Positions 31,717-40,152 of a stretch of 64,000 bases of DNA are shown here, piece by piece; positions within the stretch are counted from its first letter, which is position 1; the number at the start of each line of letters is the position of its first letter. This DNA is from Streptomyces luteolus. Its GTDB lineage: Bacteria > Actinomycetota > Actinomycetes > Streptomycetales > Streptomycetaceae. The notes beneath the pieces are model-generated. The model saw only the letters and a list, made by a program, of their open reading frames with translations. It did not search any database and had not been told where the DNA came from. The stretch lies in NCBI RefSeq assembly GCF_029968015.1, contig NZ_JASCIS010000004.1:219767-283766 (forward strand), read 5' to 3'. A program made the position numbers and the translations under genes.

Positions 31717-33291
31717 CTAGACCCCCGCCGGCTCCTTGGGCCGACCGTCCGTGGCTGCGGCTGCGGCTGCGGCTGCGGCTGTGGCTGCCGCCGTCGCCGG
31801 TTCCGCTTCCGCTCCGGTCGTCGGGGATTCGTCCGCGGCCGTGTCCTCGGGGGCCGCGTTCAGGTCCACCAGCATCTGCTTGCTGAAGCCGAAGAAGTAC
31901 GTGGCGAGGAAGCCGACCACGTAGCCGACCAGGAGGCCGCCCGCGTAGACCGCGATCGTGGCGCCCAGGCCCTTGTTGCCGTCGAGGAGGGGGAACAGGG
32001 CCCAGCCGGACGGGCCGATGGCCGTGGAGCCGACCTTGTCGCCGATCATGGAGAAGAAGCCGACGAACGCGCCGCCCGCCGCGCCGCCCACGCAGGCCGT
32101 GATGAACGGGCGGCCGAGGGGCAGCGAGACACCGTAGATCAGGGGCTCGCCGACGCCGAGGAAGCCTGCGGGGAGCGCGGACTTGATCGTCGTACGGATG
32201 GACGCGTTCCGCTTGAGGCGCTTGAAGACGGCGATCGCGCAGCCGACCTGGCCCGCGCCCGCCATCGCCAGGATCGGGAGCAGGACGGTGTAGCCCTGCT
32301 GCTCGATCAGCGTGGTGTGGATGGGGATCAGGGCCTGGTGCAGGCCCAGCATCACGAGGGGCAGGAACAGTCCGCCGAGGACCAGGCCCGCGAACGCGCC
32401 GGTGTTGTCGAGGAGCCAGTTGGCGCCCGTGCCGATCGCGGTGGACACCTCGCCCGCGACGAACATCAGGCCGAAGATCGTGACCAGGCCGGAGAGCAGC
32501 ACCGTGAGGGTCGGGGTGACGAGGACGTCCACCGCCTCCGGGACCCACTTCCTGCACCACTTCTCGATGTACGTGGCGAGTACGGCGGCACCCAGGGCGC
32601 CCAGGACACCGCCCTGCCCCGGCGACAGCTTCTGCCCGAACGCCTCGATGTTCGCGACGCCCGGGAAGACGATGATCGCCGCGACCGCGCCGCCCAGGAT
32701 CGGCGTACCGCCGAACTCCTTGGCCGTGTTGATGCCGACGAACACCGCGATCAGCGCCATGAAGCCGGAGGCGATCGCCGCGAGCGCCGGGGTCACGGAC
32801 GGCAGCCAGCCGAGGTTGACCAGGAGGCCGTTGAGGCCCGCGATGATGCCGCAGCCGATCAGGGCCGGGATCAGCGGTACGAAGATGTTGGCGATCCGGC
32901 GCAGGAACAGCTTGACGGGGGTCTGGTTCCTGGCCTTCTGCGCGGCCTTCAACTCGGCGCCCCGCTCGGCCAGTTCATCGGCGGAAAGCGACGCCTGCGG
33001 GGCGGCGGGCGCGTCCGGCCGTGCCGCCCGCTCCTCCTCCACCAGGGCCTCGAACTCGGGCGTGACCCGGGCGACCTTTCCGGGGCCGAGCACGATCTGG
33101 TACGTCTCGTCCTCGACGACGCCCATCACGTCGGGCAGGGCCGCGAGGGCCTCGTCCTGGACGAGCGTGCGGTCGTGGAGCGTGAGCCGGAGCCGGGTCA
33201 TGCAGTGCGCGACGGAATCGATGTTGGCTGCGCCGCCGACGAGGGGCAGGATCGCGGCGGCGGTGGCGCGGTTCTTGTTGTCGGTGCTCAT
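31717..33291 (-). CDS. murP: PTS EIIBC component, MurNAc/GlcNAc-type
   Basis: A 524-residue EIIB-EIIC fusion. EIIB (1-90) holds the phosphorylated Cys in NIDSVAHCMTRLRL (C30). EIIC (about 115-490) has ten or so membrane segments with FVGINTAKEFGGTPILGG and the substrate-loop motif GVGEPLIYGVSLPLGRPF. It takes up and phosphorylates a sugar. Gene order murR-murQ-EIIBC indicates N-acetylmuramic acid, although no EIIA domain is attached and a general Crr-type EIIA must serve. The C-terminus is a low-complexity Ala-rich tail (ATAAATAAAAAAAAATDG) from a GCN-type repeat. Start ATG at 33291. Confidence 0.85.
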   Translation of the reverse strand: MSTDNKNRATAAAILPLVGGAANIDSVAHCMTRLRLTLHDRTLVQDEALAALPDVMGVVEDETYQIVLGPGKVARVTPEFEALVEEERAARPDAPAAPQASLSADELAERGAELKAAQKARNQTPVKLFLRRIANIFVPLIPALIGCGIIAGLNGLLVNLGWLPSVTPALAAIASGFMALIAVFVGINTAKEFGGTPILGGAVAAIIVFPGVANIEAFGQKLSPGQGGVLGALGAAVLATYIEKWCRKWVPEAVDVLVTPTLTVLLSGLVTIFGLMFVAGEVSTAIGTGANWLLDNTGAFAGLVLGGLFLPLVMLGLHQALIPIHTTLIEQQGYTVLLPILAMAGAGQVGCAIAVFKRLKRNASIRTTIKSALPAGFLGVGEPLIYGVSLPLGRPFITACVGGAAGGAFVGFFSMIGDKVGSTAIGPSGWALFPLLDGNKGLGATIAVYAGGLLVGYVVGFLATYFFGFSKQMLVDLNAAPEDTAADESPTTGAEAEPATAAATAAAAAAAAATDGRPKEPAGV

Positions 33292-33335
33292 GTACGGGCC
33301 TTGCTGTGCGGGGATACCGGGGGTGGTGCCGGGAT

Positions 33336-34316
33336 TCAGGGGGCGGGGGAGGACGGCGTGGCGGGGGAGGACGGCGTGGCGGAGGCGGCGGTGAGGGCTG
33401 CCCGGAGGTGGCCCTTCGAGCCGGTCAGGAGGTCGTTCGCGGTGGCCGCGTCGACATCGGCGAGGATCATCAGGATCGCCGTCTTCACCTCGCCGTCGGC
33501 GGCGGCGAGCGCGGACTCGATGGCCGCGTCCGAGGCGTCCGTGGCGAGCGCGACGATACGGCGGGAGCGGGCCTGCAGCTTCTCGTTGGAGGCGCGCACG
33601 TCCACCATCAGGTTTCCGTACGTCTTGCCGAGCCGGATCATCGTGATCGTCGACAGCATGTTGAGGACGAGCTTCTGCGCCGTGCCCGCCTTCAACCGGG
33701 TGGAGCCGGTGAGGAGTTCGGGCCCGACGACGACCTCGACGCCGTGCTCGGCGGCCGCCGCGAGTGCGCTGTCCGCGTTGCAGGACAGGCCGACCGTCAG
33801 GGCCCCGGACGCGCGGGCGTGCTCGACGGCGCCGATCGCGTACGGCGTGCGGCCCGAGGCGGAGATGCCGACCACCGTGTCGTCGGCGGTCAGGCCCAGC
33901 TTCTCCAGGTCCTCGCGGGCGAGCTCCTTGGAGTCCTCGGCGCCCTCGACGGCGGTGACCATCGCGGACGGGCCGCCCGCGATCAGGCCGATCACCTCGT
34001 CCGGGTCGGTGTTGAAGGTGGGCGGGCACTCGCTGGCGTCGAGCACGCCGAGCCGTCCGGCGGTGCCGGCGCCCGCGTAGATCAGGCGGCCGCCGCGGGC
34101 CATGCGCTCGGCGGTGGCGTCGATGGCGGCGGCGATCTGCGGCAGCCGCTCGGCGACCGCCGTCGGGACGGAGGCGTCCTCGCCGTTCATCGTGCGGGCG
34201 ATCTCCAGGGTGGACAGCCGGTCGATCTCGGCCAGCTCGGGCCGGAACGCCTCCGTGGTGAGCGTGGCGAGCTGGGCGCGCAGTTCGCCGTAGTTGTCGG
34301 GGGTGGTGGCAGTCAT
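33336..34316 (-). CDS. murQ: N-acetylmuramic acid 6-phosphate etherase
   Basis: A 326-residue MurQ lyase: MARGGRLIYAGAGTAGRLGVLDASECPPTF (SIS sugar-phosphate loop and catalytic Glu region), GISASGRTPYAIGAV and LTGSTRLKAGTAQKLVLNML are all typical. It removes lactate from MurNAc-6-P to give GlcNAc-6-P, which NagA (4-6 kb) can take further. It starts 63 bp after the murR-like regulator gene and precedes the PTS gene by 44 bp. The last 20 residues are a Thr/Ala/Ser/Pro tail from two direct DNA repeats near 33345-33375. Confidence 0.95.
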   Translation of the reverse strand: MTATTPDNYGELRAQLATLTTEAFRPELAEIDRLSTLEIARTMNGEDASVPTAVAERLPQIAAAIDATAERMARGGRLIYAGAGTAGRLGVLDASECPPTFNTDPDEVIGLIAGGPSAMVTAVEGAEDSKELAREDLEKLGLTADDTVVGISASGRTPYAIGAVEHARASGALTVGLSCNADSALAAAAEHGVEVVVGPELLTGSTRLKAGTAQKLVLNMLSTITMIRLGKTYGNLMVDVRASNEKLQARSRRIVALATDASDAAIESALAAADGEVKTAILMILADVDAATANDLLTGSKGHLRAALTAASATPSSPATPSSPAP

Positions 34317-34378
34317 GGGTGCGGCGGCTCTCTCGTACGCGGCGGGTGGGGGGTTCGGAAGTCTTCTGGGGCCGGGGG

Positions 34379-35323
34379 TTATCTGCTGCGCGGGCTGTGG
34401 CGGTGCGCGAGCGCCTCGTAGGACGCGGCGAGCGCGGGCGCGGCCGTCTCGTACGTCCGCTGCGCCACGCCGACGAACAGGCAGTCCACGACGAGGAGTT
34501 GGGACGTACGCGAGGACATCGCGGCCGGGCGGAGTTCGCTCTCGCGGGCCGTGGACGTCGTCAGGACGTGGTCGGCGTACTGCGAGACCGGGCCGTCCGG
34601 GCGGCCGGTGATCGCGATCGTGGTGGCGCCGTGCTCGAAGGCGACGCGCAGCGGCTCGATGACGTCGCCGGTGGAGCCGGAGTGGGTGATCGCCACGGCG
34701 ACGTCCTTGGAGCGGAGCAGCACCGCGTTGGTCACGGACAGGTGCGGGTCGCCCATGGCGTGCGCGAGGATGCCGATGCGGAGCAGCTTCTGCGCCAGGT
34801 CCTGGGCGACCAGGGCGGAGGCGCCGACGCCGTAGATGTCGATGCGGCGGGCGGCGGCGAGCGCGGAGACGGCGGCGCCGAGCTGCGCGGTGTCGAGCCC
34901 GGCGGCGGTGTCGGCGAGGGTCTGCTGCTCGTCGTACGCGAGCTTGGCGACGACGTCCGCGATCGGGTCGTCGACGGCGATGTCCGCGGTCACGGCCGGC
35001 GCGCGCCCCGACTGCTGCTGGGCGGCGAGGCCGGCGAGGGCGAGGCGCAGGTCGCGGTAGCCCGGGTACCCGAGGAGGCGGGCCGTGCGCACGACCGTGG
35101 CCTCGCTGGTGCCGGTGAGCTCGGCGAGCCCGGTGACCGTCAGGGCCGCGCAGCCGGCCGGGTCACCGGCGACGGCCTCGGCGACCCGCTGCATGGAACG
35201 GGTCATGGACGGCGCGAGCGTACGCACCTTCGCGGCGAGGGCGGCGGGCGCGGGCGGGGCACCGCCGTTCCCGCCGTTGCCGCCAGTGCCGCCGGTGAAA
35301 ATTTCCTTCACGTCATTGCTCAC
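34379..35323 (-). CDS. MurR/RpiR-family transcriptional regulator
   Basis: A 314-residue RpiR-type regulator. The N-terminal HTH (LTVTGLAELTGTSEATVVRTARLLGYPGYRDLRLAL) is followed by a C-terminal SIS domain (RIDIYGVGASALVAQDLAQKL, AITHSGSTGDVIEPL) that would sense a sugar phosphate such as MurNAc-6-P. A Gly/Asn-rich leader precedes the HTH. First gene of murR-murQ-EIIBC. The GTG at 35323 has no RBS, and the operator-like repeat ends 4 bp upstream, so a leaderless, autoregulated transcript is likely. Confidence 0.92.
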   Translation of the reverse strand: MSNDVKEIFTGGTGGNGGNGGAPPAPAALAAKVRTLAPSMTRSMQRVAEAVAGDPAGCAALTVTGLAELTGTSEATVVRTARLLGYPGYRDLRLALAGLAAQQQSGRAPAVTADIAVDDPIADVVAKLAYDEQQTLADTAAGLDTAQLGAAVSALAAARRIDIYGVGASALVAQDLAQKLLRIGILAHAMGDPHLSVTNAVLLRSKDVAVAITHSGSTGDVIEPLRVAFEHGATTIAITGRPDGPVSQYADHVLTTSTARESELRPAAMSSRTSQLLVVDCLFVGVAQRTYETAAPALAASYEALAHRHSPRSR

Positions 35324-35340
35324 GCTTGAAAGATATTTTC
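35296..35340. promoter_or_regulatory. RpiR-type operator-like repeats at the mur operon start
   Basis: GAAAGATATTTTC (35328-35340, GAAA-N5-TTTC) lies immediately upstream of the GTG. A second GAAAATTTC (35296-35304) is within the first codons. On the minus strand TATCTT could be the -10 of a leaderless mRNA. Confidence 0.5.
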
Positions 35341-35405
35341 CGCCCCGGGTGCCGTCAAGGGTCCTAGGTCACACCGGGAGGCGGGACCTTCGCCCACGAG
35401 CGCGC

Positions 35406-35753
35406 TTATGGCTGGGCGCCGCCGTCGAAGATGTCCGAGGCGCTCTCGACGGTGCGGGACCGGGAGATCCACTCGCCCAGCACCTCGTCGTCACGGCAGC
35501 TCATGACGCGTTCTCGCAGACCGTCGGGCACGTCGAGGCCGCGCCTTCGGAAGATCACCTCCAGCGCCTCGGCGCACCCTTCGGCGTACCCCTCGGCATA
35601 CGCCTCCGCGCACACCTCGAGGAAGTGCTCGACGTACCAGTCCGCGAGATAGCCTGTGAGGCCTTTCGCGTGAGCGAGTCTGAGGCCTTCTTCGCGGACC
35701 TGTTCTTCCGTGTAGCTGCCGAAGGGGCGGCTCGGAGTCGGCGGCCGGGTCAC
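35406..35753 (-). CDS. Stand-alone C-terminal domain of the Rpn-like nuclease family
   Basis: A 115-residue protein whose GTG overlaps the stop of the upstream nuclease-like gene by 4 bp. The middle has an Ala-Glu-Gly repeat (CAEAYAEGYAEGCAEA). The last about 45 residues (RRRGLDVPDGLRERVMSC ... SASDIFD) align by eye with the C-terminal ends of the two full-length proteins at 35750-36610 (RRGFDVSDDVRERITSC) and 55168-56082 (WRGLTVPDVVRDRVLAC). It therefore looks like a free copy of that domain, from duplication or a split paralogue, and probably binds the same partner. Function unknown. Confidence 0.7.
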   Translation of the reverse strand: MTRPPTPSRPFGSYTEEQVREEGLRLAHAKGLTGYLADWYVEHFLEVCAEAYAEGYAEGCAEALEVIFRRRGLDVPDGLRERVMSCRDDEVLGEWISRSRTVESASDIFDGGAQP

Positions 35754-36610
35754 TCGTCTTCGAAGATGTCCGAGACCTGCTCCGCGGTGAGGGCGCGGTC
35801 CATCCAGGCGTCGAACAGGCTCTGGTCGTGGCAGCTGGTGATGCGCTCGCGTACGTCGTCTGAGACATCGAAGCCACGCCGTTCCAGGACTCGCAGCAGA
35901 TACCTGGCCGCGGTCTCGTCCCGGATCTCTTCCGCGAGCCACGACGTGTAGAAGGAGAGGTCCACGGCCATCAGGTTCCTCCAAGTGTGCTTGGCCGGGC
36001 GGTTGCCCAGGCCCCGGGCGGTGAATTCGATGATCGGGTGTACGAGGTCCTCGGGGGCGTCCTTCAGCGCTGCGGACAGCGCCTTCAGTATCGCATCGAC
36101 CCCCGGATCCGCGGCGTGCGCAATCGCCGCCAGGCTTGCCAGGACCAGGTCCGCGCGGGCCTCGTCCGGGTCGGTGATCTGCGGCATGTTGTGCGGCCCG
36201 GCGACAAGTGGCTGCAGGGTCAGGGTGGGTACCTGCGCCGGGCCGCAGGTCATCGGCCCGCGGGCCCACTTCGCGGTGCGCAGGTCCTGGCAGACGACCA
36301 GGAGTGCGGTGGGCAGGCGGTACTTCGTCCATAGATACGCCGCGTAGTACGCCCAGCTCGAAGCTTTCGCCGGGTCCTTCTTGCCCTGGGCCTCCACGGC
36401 GAGCAGGAAGGGGCCCTGGTCGGCGGTGTCCAGCCGGAGCAGGGTGTCGACGCGGCGCTCGACCGGGCTGTCCTCGGTGAGGTCGGTGGGGAGGGCGGTC
36501 GCTCCGACGGGTCTGGGGATGTCGGCCCCGAGGAAGTGGGAGACGCGGCTGAAGAGCCCGGGATCGTGCTGGAAGATCCGGTGCATTGCCTCGTGGGAGG
36601 AGGTGACCAT
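35750..36610 (-). CDS. Rpn/PD-(D/E)XK-like nuclease-family protein (paralogue 1)
   Basis: A 286-residue protein of the group annotated as Rpn-like or transposase-related PD-(D/E)XK proteins. VERRVDTLLRLD and LLAVEAQGKKDPAK supply the Asp...Glu-x-Gln/Lys core of that nuclease fold, followed by WAYYAAYLWTKYRLP. A paralogue with the same start (SSHEAMHR) is at 55168-56082. The ATG at 36610 (MVTSSHEAMHRIF) is chosen because both paralogues share it. Nuclease activity is inferred, not shown; no transposon ends are visible. Coupled to the next small gene. Confidence 0.75.
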   Translation of the reverse strand: MVTSSHEAMHRIFQHDPGLFSRVSHFLGADIPRPVGATALPTDLTEDSPVERRVDTLLRLDTADQGPFLLAVEAQGKKDPAKASSWAYYAAYLWTKYRLPTALLVVCQDLRTAKWARGPMTCGPAQVPTLTLQPLVAGPHNMPQITDPDEARADLVLASLAAIAHAADPGVDAILKALSAALKDAPEDLVHPIIEFTARGLGNRPAKHTWRNLMAVDLSFYTSWLAEEIRDETAARYLLRVLERRGFDVSDDVRERITSCHDQSLFDAWMDRALTAEQVSDIFEDE

Positions 36611-36852
36611 GCGGTTCCGTTCGATGGTGGTGCGAAGGTGGAGCAAGGGCGTTCGAGTGGAGCGTAAGCGGGCCAACCGGCAGGAACGGAAGCCGAGTTG
36701 AGGAAGATCACTCATGGGGGTGGGGTCGCTTGACGAACACGCGGATGGCGTGGTGAGCGGCTGTTTTTCGCGGGGCTGCGATGAGTTTCGGCCGGTCGGG
36801 AGGTCCACCGAACGTAAGACCCCTTACGACCCCCGGTTGGAGGGCAGTACTC

Positions 36853-37131
36853 ATGATCGACATCGACAGGGAATTCACCGCGACCCTGCAGAAGAGCCCG
36901 GAGGAAGGCGGCTGGACCTATGTCGTCTGGCCCGAGTCGGCCGAGTTCTTCGGTACGCGGGGGCTCGTCAAGGTTCGCGGCACGGTCGACGGGCACCCGT
37001 TCCGCAGCTCCTTCATGGCGCTCGGCGACGGTCGGCACAAGCTCCCCGTCAAGGCGGACGTGCGGAAGGCGATCGGCAAGGAAGAGGGCGACGAGGTCAC
37101 CGTCAGGCTGCTGGAGCGGATCGAGGCGTAG
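36853..37131 (+). CDS. DUF1905-domain protein
   Basis: A 92-residue DUF1905 protein: [75 protein letters not shown]. The fold is a small beta-barrel. The family often occurs beside YdeI-type proteins and its role is unknown. The ATG at 36853 follows GGAGGG at 8 nt. A VOC-family gene starts 5 bp after its stop, so the two form an operon. Confidence 0.88.
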   Translation: MIDIDREFTATLQKSPEEGGWTYVVWPESAEFFGTRGLVKVRGTVDGHPFRSSFMALGDGRHKLPVKADVRKAIGKEEGDEVTVRLLERIEA

Positions 37132-37135
37132 CGCC

Positions 37136-37510
37136 ATGGGAACGCGGAACAGCATGAAGGTGGGCATGTACTCGTTCGACTGCCGGGACGCCGCCGCTCT
37201 GGCCGAGTTCTGGGCCGGTGTGCTGATGCGGCCGGTCGACGCGGGGGCGACGGCGGCGTTCGCGACGATCGGGTTCGAGGGTGACGGGCCGACCTGGATG
37301 TTCCACCGGCCGGCCGGAGAGCTCCCCCTCGGCGACAACCGCCTGATGCTCGACCTCGGGGGCGAGAGCGACTGGGCGGAGCAGGCGGACCGGGTGGAGG
37401 CTCTGGGCGCGGCGAGAGTGAGCGACAACGAGCAGGACGGGGTCCGCTGGACCGTGTTCCGGGACCCCGAGGACAACACGTTCCGGATCTTCGCCCCGCG
37501 CCCGGAGTAG
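37136..37510 (+). CDS. VOC-family (glyoxalase/dioxygenase-fold) protein
   Basis: A 124-residue glyoxalase-like protein: VGMYSFDCRDAAALAEFWAGVLMRPVD, WMFHRPAGELPLGDNRLMLDL, ARVSDNEQDGVRWTVFRDPEDNTFRIF, with the paired beta-alpha-beta units of the VOC fold and the terminal DPEDNTF. The substrate is unknown. It overlaps nothing and starts 5 bp after the DUF1905 gene. Confidence 0.87.
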   Translation: MGTRNSMKVGMYSFDCRDAAALAEFWAGVLMRPVDAGATAAFATIGFEGDGPTWMFHRPAGELPLGDNRLMLDLGGESDWAEQADRVEALGAARVSDNEQDGVRWTVFRDPEDNTFRIFAPRPE

Positions 37511-37582
37511 GACCGCAGCAGCGGGAGCGGTCCCCCGGAAACGGATCGACTTCCGTCGGGGCGGAGGGTCCACAATGGACGC

Positions 37583-37966
37583 ATGAACGCCCCGGACCCG
37601 GACCCCACCAGTCACCTGGAGCAGGCCCTGCACGCGGCTCGCGCGCTCGTCCTGGCCGACCTCGTGGCGGGCGACGTGGCCGAGGCCGACGTCGTGTCGC
37701 TCGTCGAGGACGCCGTGACCCACCGCCGCTGGTGGGTCGGGCAGTGGCCGGAGGGCGTGGAGTTCGTCGCGGGCCTGATAGCCCAGGACGTCCAGGACGC
37801 GCTCCTGGACAAGTACGGCCGCTGGCCGCTGTGCGTCGTGTGCGGTACGGGAGAGCCGCACGCCCTTGACGTCGAGCCCGAGCTGGGCGCCGACCCGCAC
37901 TGGGTGTGCGGCAAGGCGGGCGTGGTCGTCGCGGCCGTCGGCTCGCTCGGTTCGGTGGGCCGGTGA
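37583..37966 (+). CDS. Conserved hypothetical protein with Cys pair
   Basis: A 127-residue protein. An N-terminal helical half (LEQALHAARALVLADLVAGDVAEADVVSLVEDAV) precedes RRWWVGQWPEGVEFVAGLIAQDVQDALLDK and then LCVVCGTGEPHALDVEPEL with one more Cys (WVCGKAG), a possible zinc site. I do not recognise the function. The stop overlaps the next start by 4 bp, coupling it to the DUF4031 gene. Confidence 0.75.
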   Translation: MNAPDPDPTSHLEQALHAARALVLADLVAGDVAEADVVSLVEDAVTHRRWWVGQWPEGVEFVAGLIAQDVQDALLDKYGRWPLCVVCGTGEPHALDVEPELGADPHWVCGKAGVVVAAVGSLGSVGR

Positions 37967-38235
37967 CGGTCTACATCGACCCGCCCACCTGGCCGGGCCA
38001 CGGCCGCATGTGGTCGCACATGGTCAGCGATGTGTCGTACGACGAGCTGCACGCCTTCGCCGAACAGGTGGGCTGCCCGCGCCGCGCCTTCGAGCGGGAC
38101 CACTACGACGTACCGGCGCACCGGTACGCGGACGCGGTGCGTGCCGGTGCGGTCGAGGTGTCCAGCCGTGAGGTCGTACGACTGCTCACGCGGGCGGGGC
38201 TGCGGCGGAGGAAGCGGAGCGGGAGCGGTCGGTAG
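37963..38235 (+). CDS. DUF4031-family protein
   Basis: A 90-residue protein beginning VTVYIDPPTWPGHGRMWSHMVSDVSYDELHAFAEQVG, the hallmark of DUF4031, with a basic end (RRRKRSGSGR). The function is unknown. GTG start overlapping the previous stop. Its last 50 bp overlap the convergent MFS gene. Confidence 0.88.
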   Translation: MTVYIDPPTWPGHGRMWSHMVSDVSYDELHAFAEQVGCPRRAFERDHYDVPAHRYADAVRAGAVEVSSREVVRLLTRAGLRRRKRSGSGR

Positions 38236-39544
38236 CCACGGCGGAGGGAGCGGAACGCTCACCAGCCACCGCGGAGGAAGCGGCCGAGGACGTGACGGCG
38301 GAGCCGCCCGTCGCGACGGTCACCGAACGGCCCTTCTGCAGGCGCAGCGCAAGCACCACCGCGGCCAGGCCGAGGACCGTCATCCCCGCGCCCGCCCACG
38401 CCGGTGACGTATAGCCGAAGCCCGCGTCGATGACGAGGCCGCCGAGCCAGGGCCCGCTGGTGTTGCCGAGGTTGAAAGCCGCCGTGGCGGTGGCCCCGGC
38501 GAGGGTCGGGGCGGCGCCCGCGACGTTGAACATCCGGGCGTTGAGCGCCGGCGCCGTGTAGAACGCCGAGAAGCCGACGAGGAAGGCCACCGCGACCGCC
38601 ACGGCCGCGACGGACGCGAACAGGCCGAGCACGATCAGGAAGACCGACGAGGCGACGATGCCGCTGAACAGCACGCCGAAGAGGTGCGCGTCGGCGACCC
38701 GGCCGCCGATCATCGTGCCGACGAGCGCACCGATCCCGAACAGCGCGAGCACGGTGGGCACCCAGCCGGACGCGAGCCCGGACACGTCGGTGAGCAGCGG
38801 CGCGAGATAGCTGAACGCGCAGAACACACCACCGCCCGCGAGCGTGATCAGCACGATCTGCACCCACACCTGCGGGTCCCGGTAGATCACCAGCTCACGG
38901 CGGAGCTGCGGCTTCTGCTCCGGCACCGGGATGCGGGGGATCAGCGTGGCGACGCCGACGAGCGCGATCGCGGAGGCCGCGCCCACCGCCCAGAACGCCG
39001 AGCGCCAGCCGAAGTGCTCCCCGAGGAAGGCGCCCGCGGGCACACCGAGGACGTTGGCGATGGAGAGCCCGCCGATCATCACGGCCATCGCGCGCGCCCG
39101 GGCACCCTTGTCCACCATGGCGATGGCGACACCCGCGCCGACCGCCCAGAACCCGGCGCAGGCGAGGGCGCTCACCACCCGGGAGGCGAAGAGGATCTCG
39201 TACGTGGGGGCGAGCGCGCCCGCGACCTGGCCCAGGCCGAACACGGTGATCAGCGAGACCAGGGTGGTGCGCCGGGGCAGCCGCAGCGTGGCGGCGGCGA
39301 GCACGGGGGCCCCGATGACCATGCCGATCGCGAACGCGGATATCAGCAGGCCCGCGCTGGGAATGGACACGTCCATGTCGCGGGCGATCTCCGGGAGCAG
39401 CCCGGAGAGCATGAACTCGCTGGTGCCGAGCGCGAAGACGGCGAGGCCGAGCGTGTGCACGGCGATCGGCATACGGGTCTTGGAGCTCTTGGCGCTGTCG
39501 GGGGAGGGGGCGGGGGAACCGGTGTCGGTCACGGGGTCGGGCAT
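38186..39544 (-). CDS. MFS transporter (AraJ/Cmx-like drug efflux type)
   Basis: A 452-residue, 12-helix major facilitator. The first helix region has GLAVFALGTSEFMLSGLLPEIARDMDVS, the pattern of the AraJ/Cmx chloramphenicol-efflux subfamily, followed by AFAIGMVIGAPVLAAATLRLPRR and GFWAVGAGVAIAMVDKGARARAM. The C-terminus is a Ser/Ala-rich tail. The ATG at 39544 is preferred; earlier in-frame starts lie in short repeats encoding VRTG-type peptides. No RBS is evident. It likely exports a small toxic compound. Confidence 0.88.
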   Translation of the reverse strand: MPDPVTDTGSPAPSPDSAKSSKTRMPIAVHTLGLAVFALGTSEFMLSGLLPEIARDMDVSIPSAGLLISAFAIGMVIGAPVLAAATLRLPRRTTLVSLITVFGLGQVAGALAPTYEILFASRVVSALACAGFWAVGAGVAIAMVDKGARARAMAVMIGGLSIANVLGVPAGAFLGEHFGWRSAFWAVGAASAIALVGVATLIPRIPVPEQKPQLRRELVIYRDPQVWVQIVLITLAGGGVFCAFSYLAPLLTDVSGLASGWVPTVLALFGIGALVGTMIGGRVADAHLFGVLFSGIVASSVFLIVLGLFASVAAVAVAVAFLVGFSAFYTAPALNARMFNVAGAAPTLAGATATAAFNLGNTSGPWLGGLVIDAGFGYTSPAWAGAGMTVLGLAAVVLALRLQKGRSVTVATGGSAVTSSAASSAVAGERSAPSAVATDRSRSASSAAAPPA

Positions 39545-39579
39545 ATCCGTTGCGAACAGTGACCGGGCGGCGCGCATTC

Positions 39580-39677
39580 CCGTACGGACCCATGTCACTC
39601 CCGTACGGACGCACAACACTCCTGTACGGACGCACATCACTCCCGCTCGTACGTCAGCACTCCCGCTCGTACGTCAG
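39580..39677. repeat. Direct repeats between MFS and GNAT genes, spanning the GNAT stop
   Basis: Two exact 20-bp copies at 39638-39657 and 39658-39677 (CACTCCCGCTCGTACGTCAG) cover the GNAT stop codon (39654-39656). To the left are three degenerate units containing GTACGGACSCA at about 39590-39637. Confidence 0.8.
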
Positions 39678-40145
39678 CTCTTCGGGCTCGCGTGCGGTGA
39701 GCGTGAACCCGGCCCGTTCGAGGACGCGCCGGGAGGCCGTGTTATCCGGTGTGGTGCGGGCGAAGACCGCCGTCACGTCCGGCTTGCTGAGGGCCCAGGC
39801 GGTCAGGGCGCGCAGGGCGGCGGTCGCGTAACCGTGGCCGCGGGCGGCCGTCACCACGTCGTACCCGATCTCGACGCGGCCCTCGACGGGCGCGCTGTGG
39901 AAGCCCATCGCGCCGACCGCGCGTCCGTCGTCGGCGCGGGCGATGACGTAGATCCCCCAGCCCGGTACGTACGTACCCTCGCCCTCGGACTTGGCGACGA
40001 GGCTCGCGCCGATGCGGGTGCCGCCCTCGGGGCCGCCCTCGATCCAGTCGAAGCCGCCGGTCCCGCCGAGGGCGAGGTTGGCGGCGGCGGCCGGGGTGAC
40101 GGGGAGCAGGGTGACGAGCGAGGGCGCGCTGGGGGAAGGGGTCAT
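39654..40145 (-). CDS. GNAT-family N-acetyltransferase
   Basis: A 163-residue RimJ/RimL-like acetyltransferase. It has VGAMGFHSAPVEGRVEIGYDVVTAARGHGYATAALRALTAWAL (acetyl-CoA loop RGHGYAT) and VFARTTPDNTASRRVLERAGFT. This subgroup acetylates protein N-termini or small amines. The stop codon is inside a duplicated 20-bp repeat. The ATG at 40145 is 8 bp from the end of the HD-domain gene upstream on the same strand, so they are co-transcribed. Confidence 0.9.
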   Translation of the reverse strand: MTPSPSAPSLVTLLPVTPAAAANLALGGTGGFDWIEGGPEGGTRIGASLVAKSEGEGTYVPGWGIYVIARADDGRAVGAMGFHSAPVEGRVEIGYDVVTAARGHGYATAALRALTAWALSKPDVTAVFARTTPDNTASRRVLERAGFTLTAREPEELTYEREC

Positions 40146-40152
40146 GCCCCGA

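Noticed and set aside
35750..36610. Insertion sequence transposase
   Set aside because: Similarity is to the Rpn/PD-(D/E)XK group. No terminal inverted repeats, target duplications or partner IS frame are visible.
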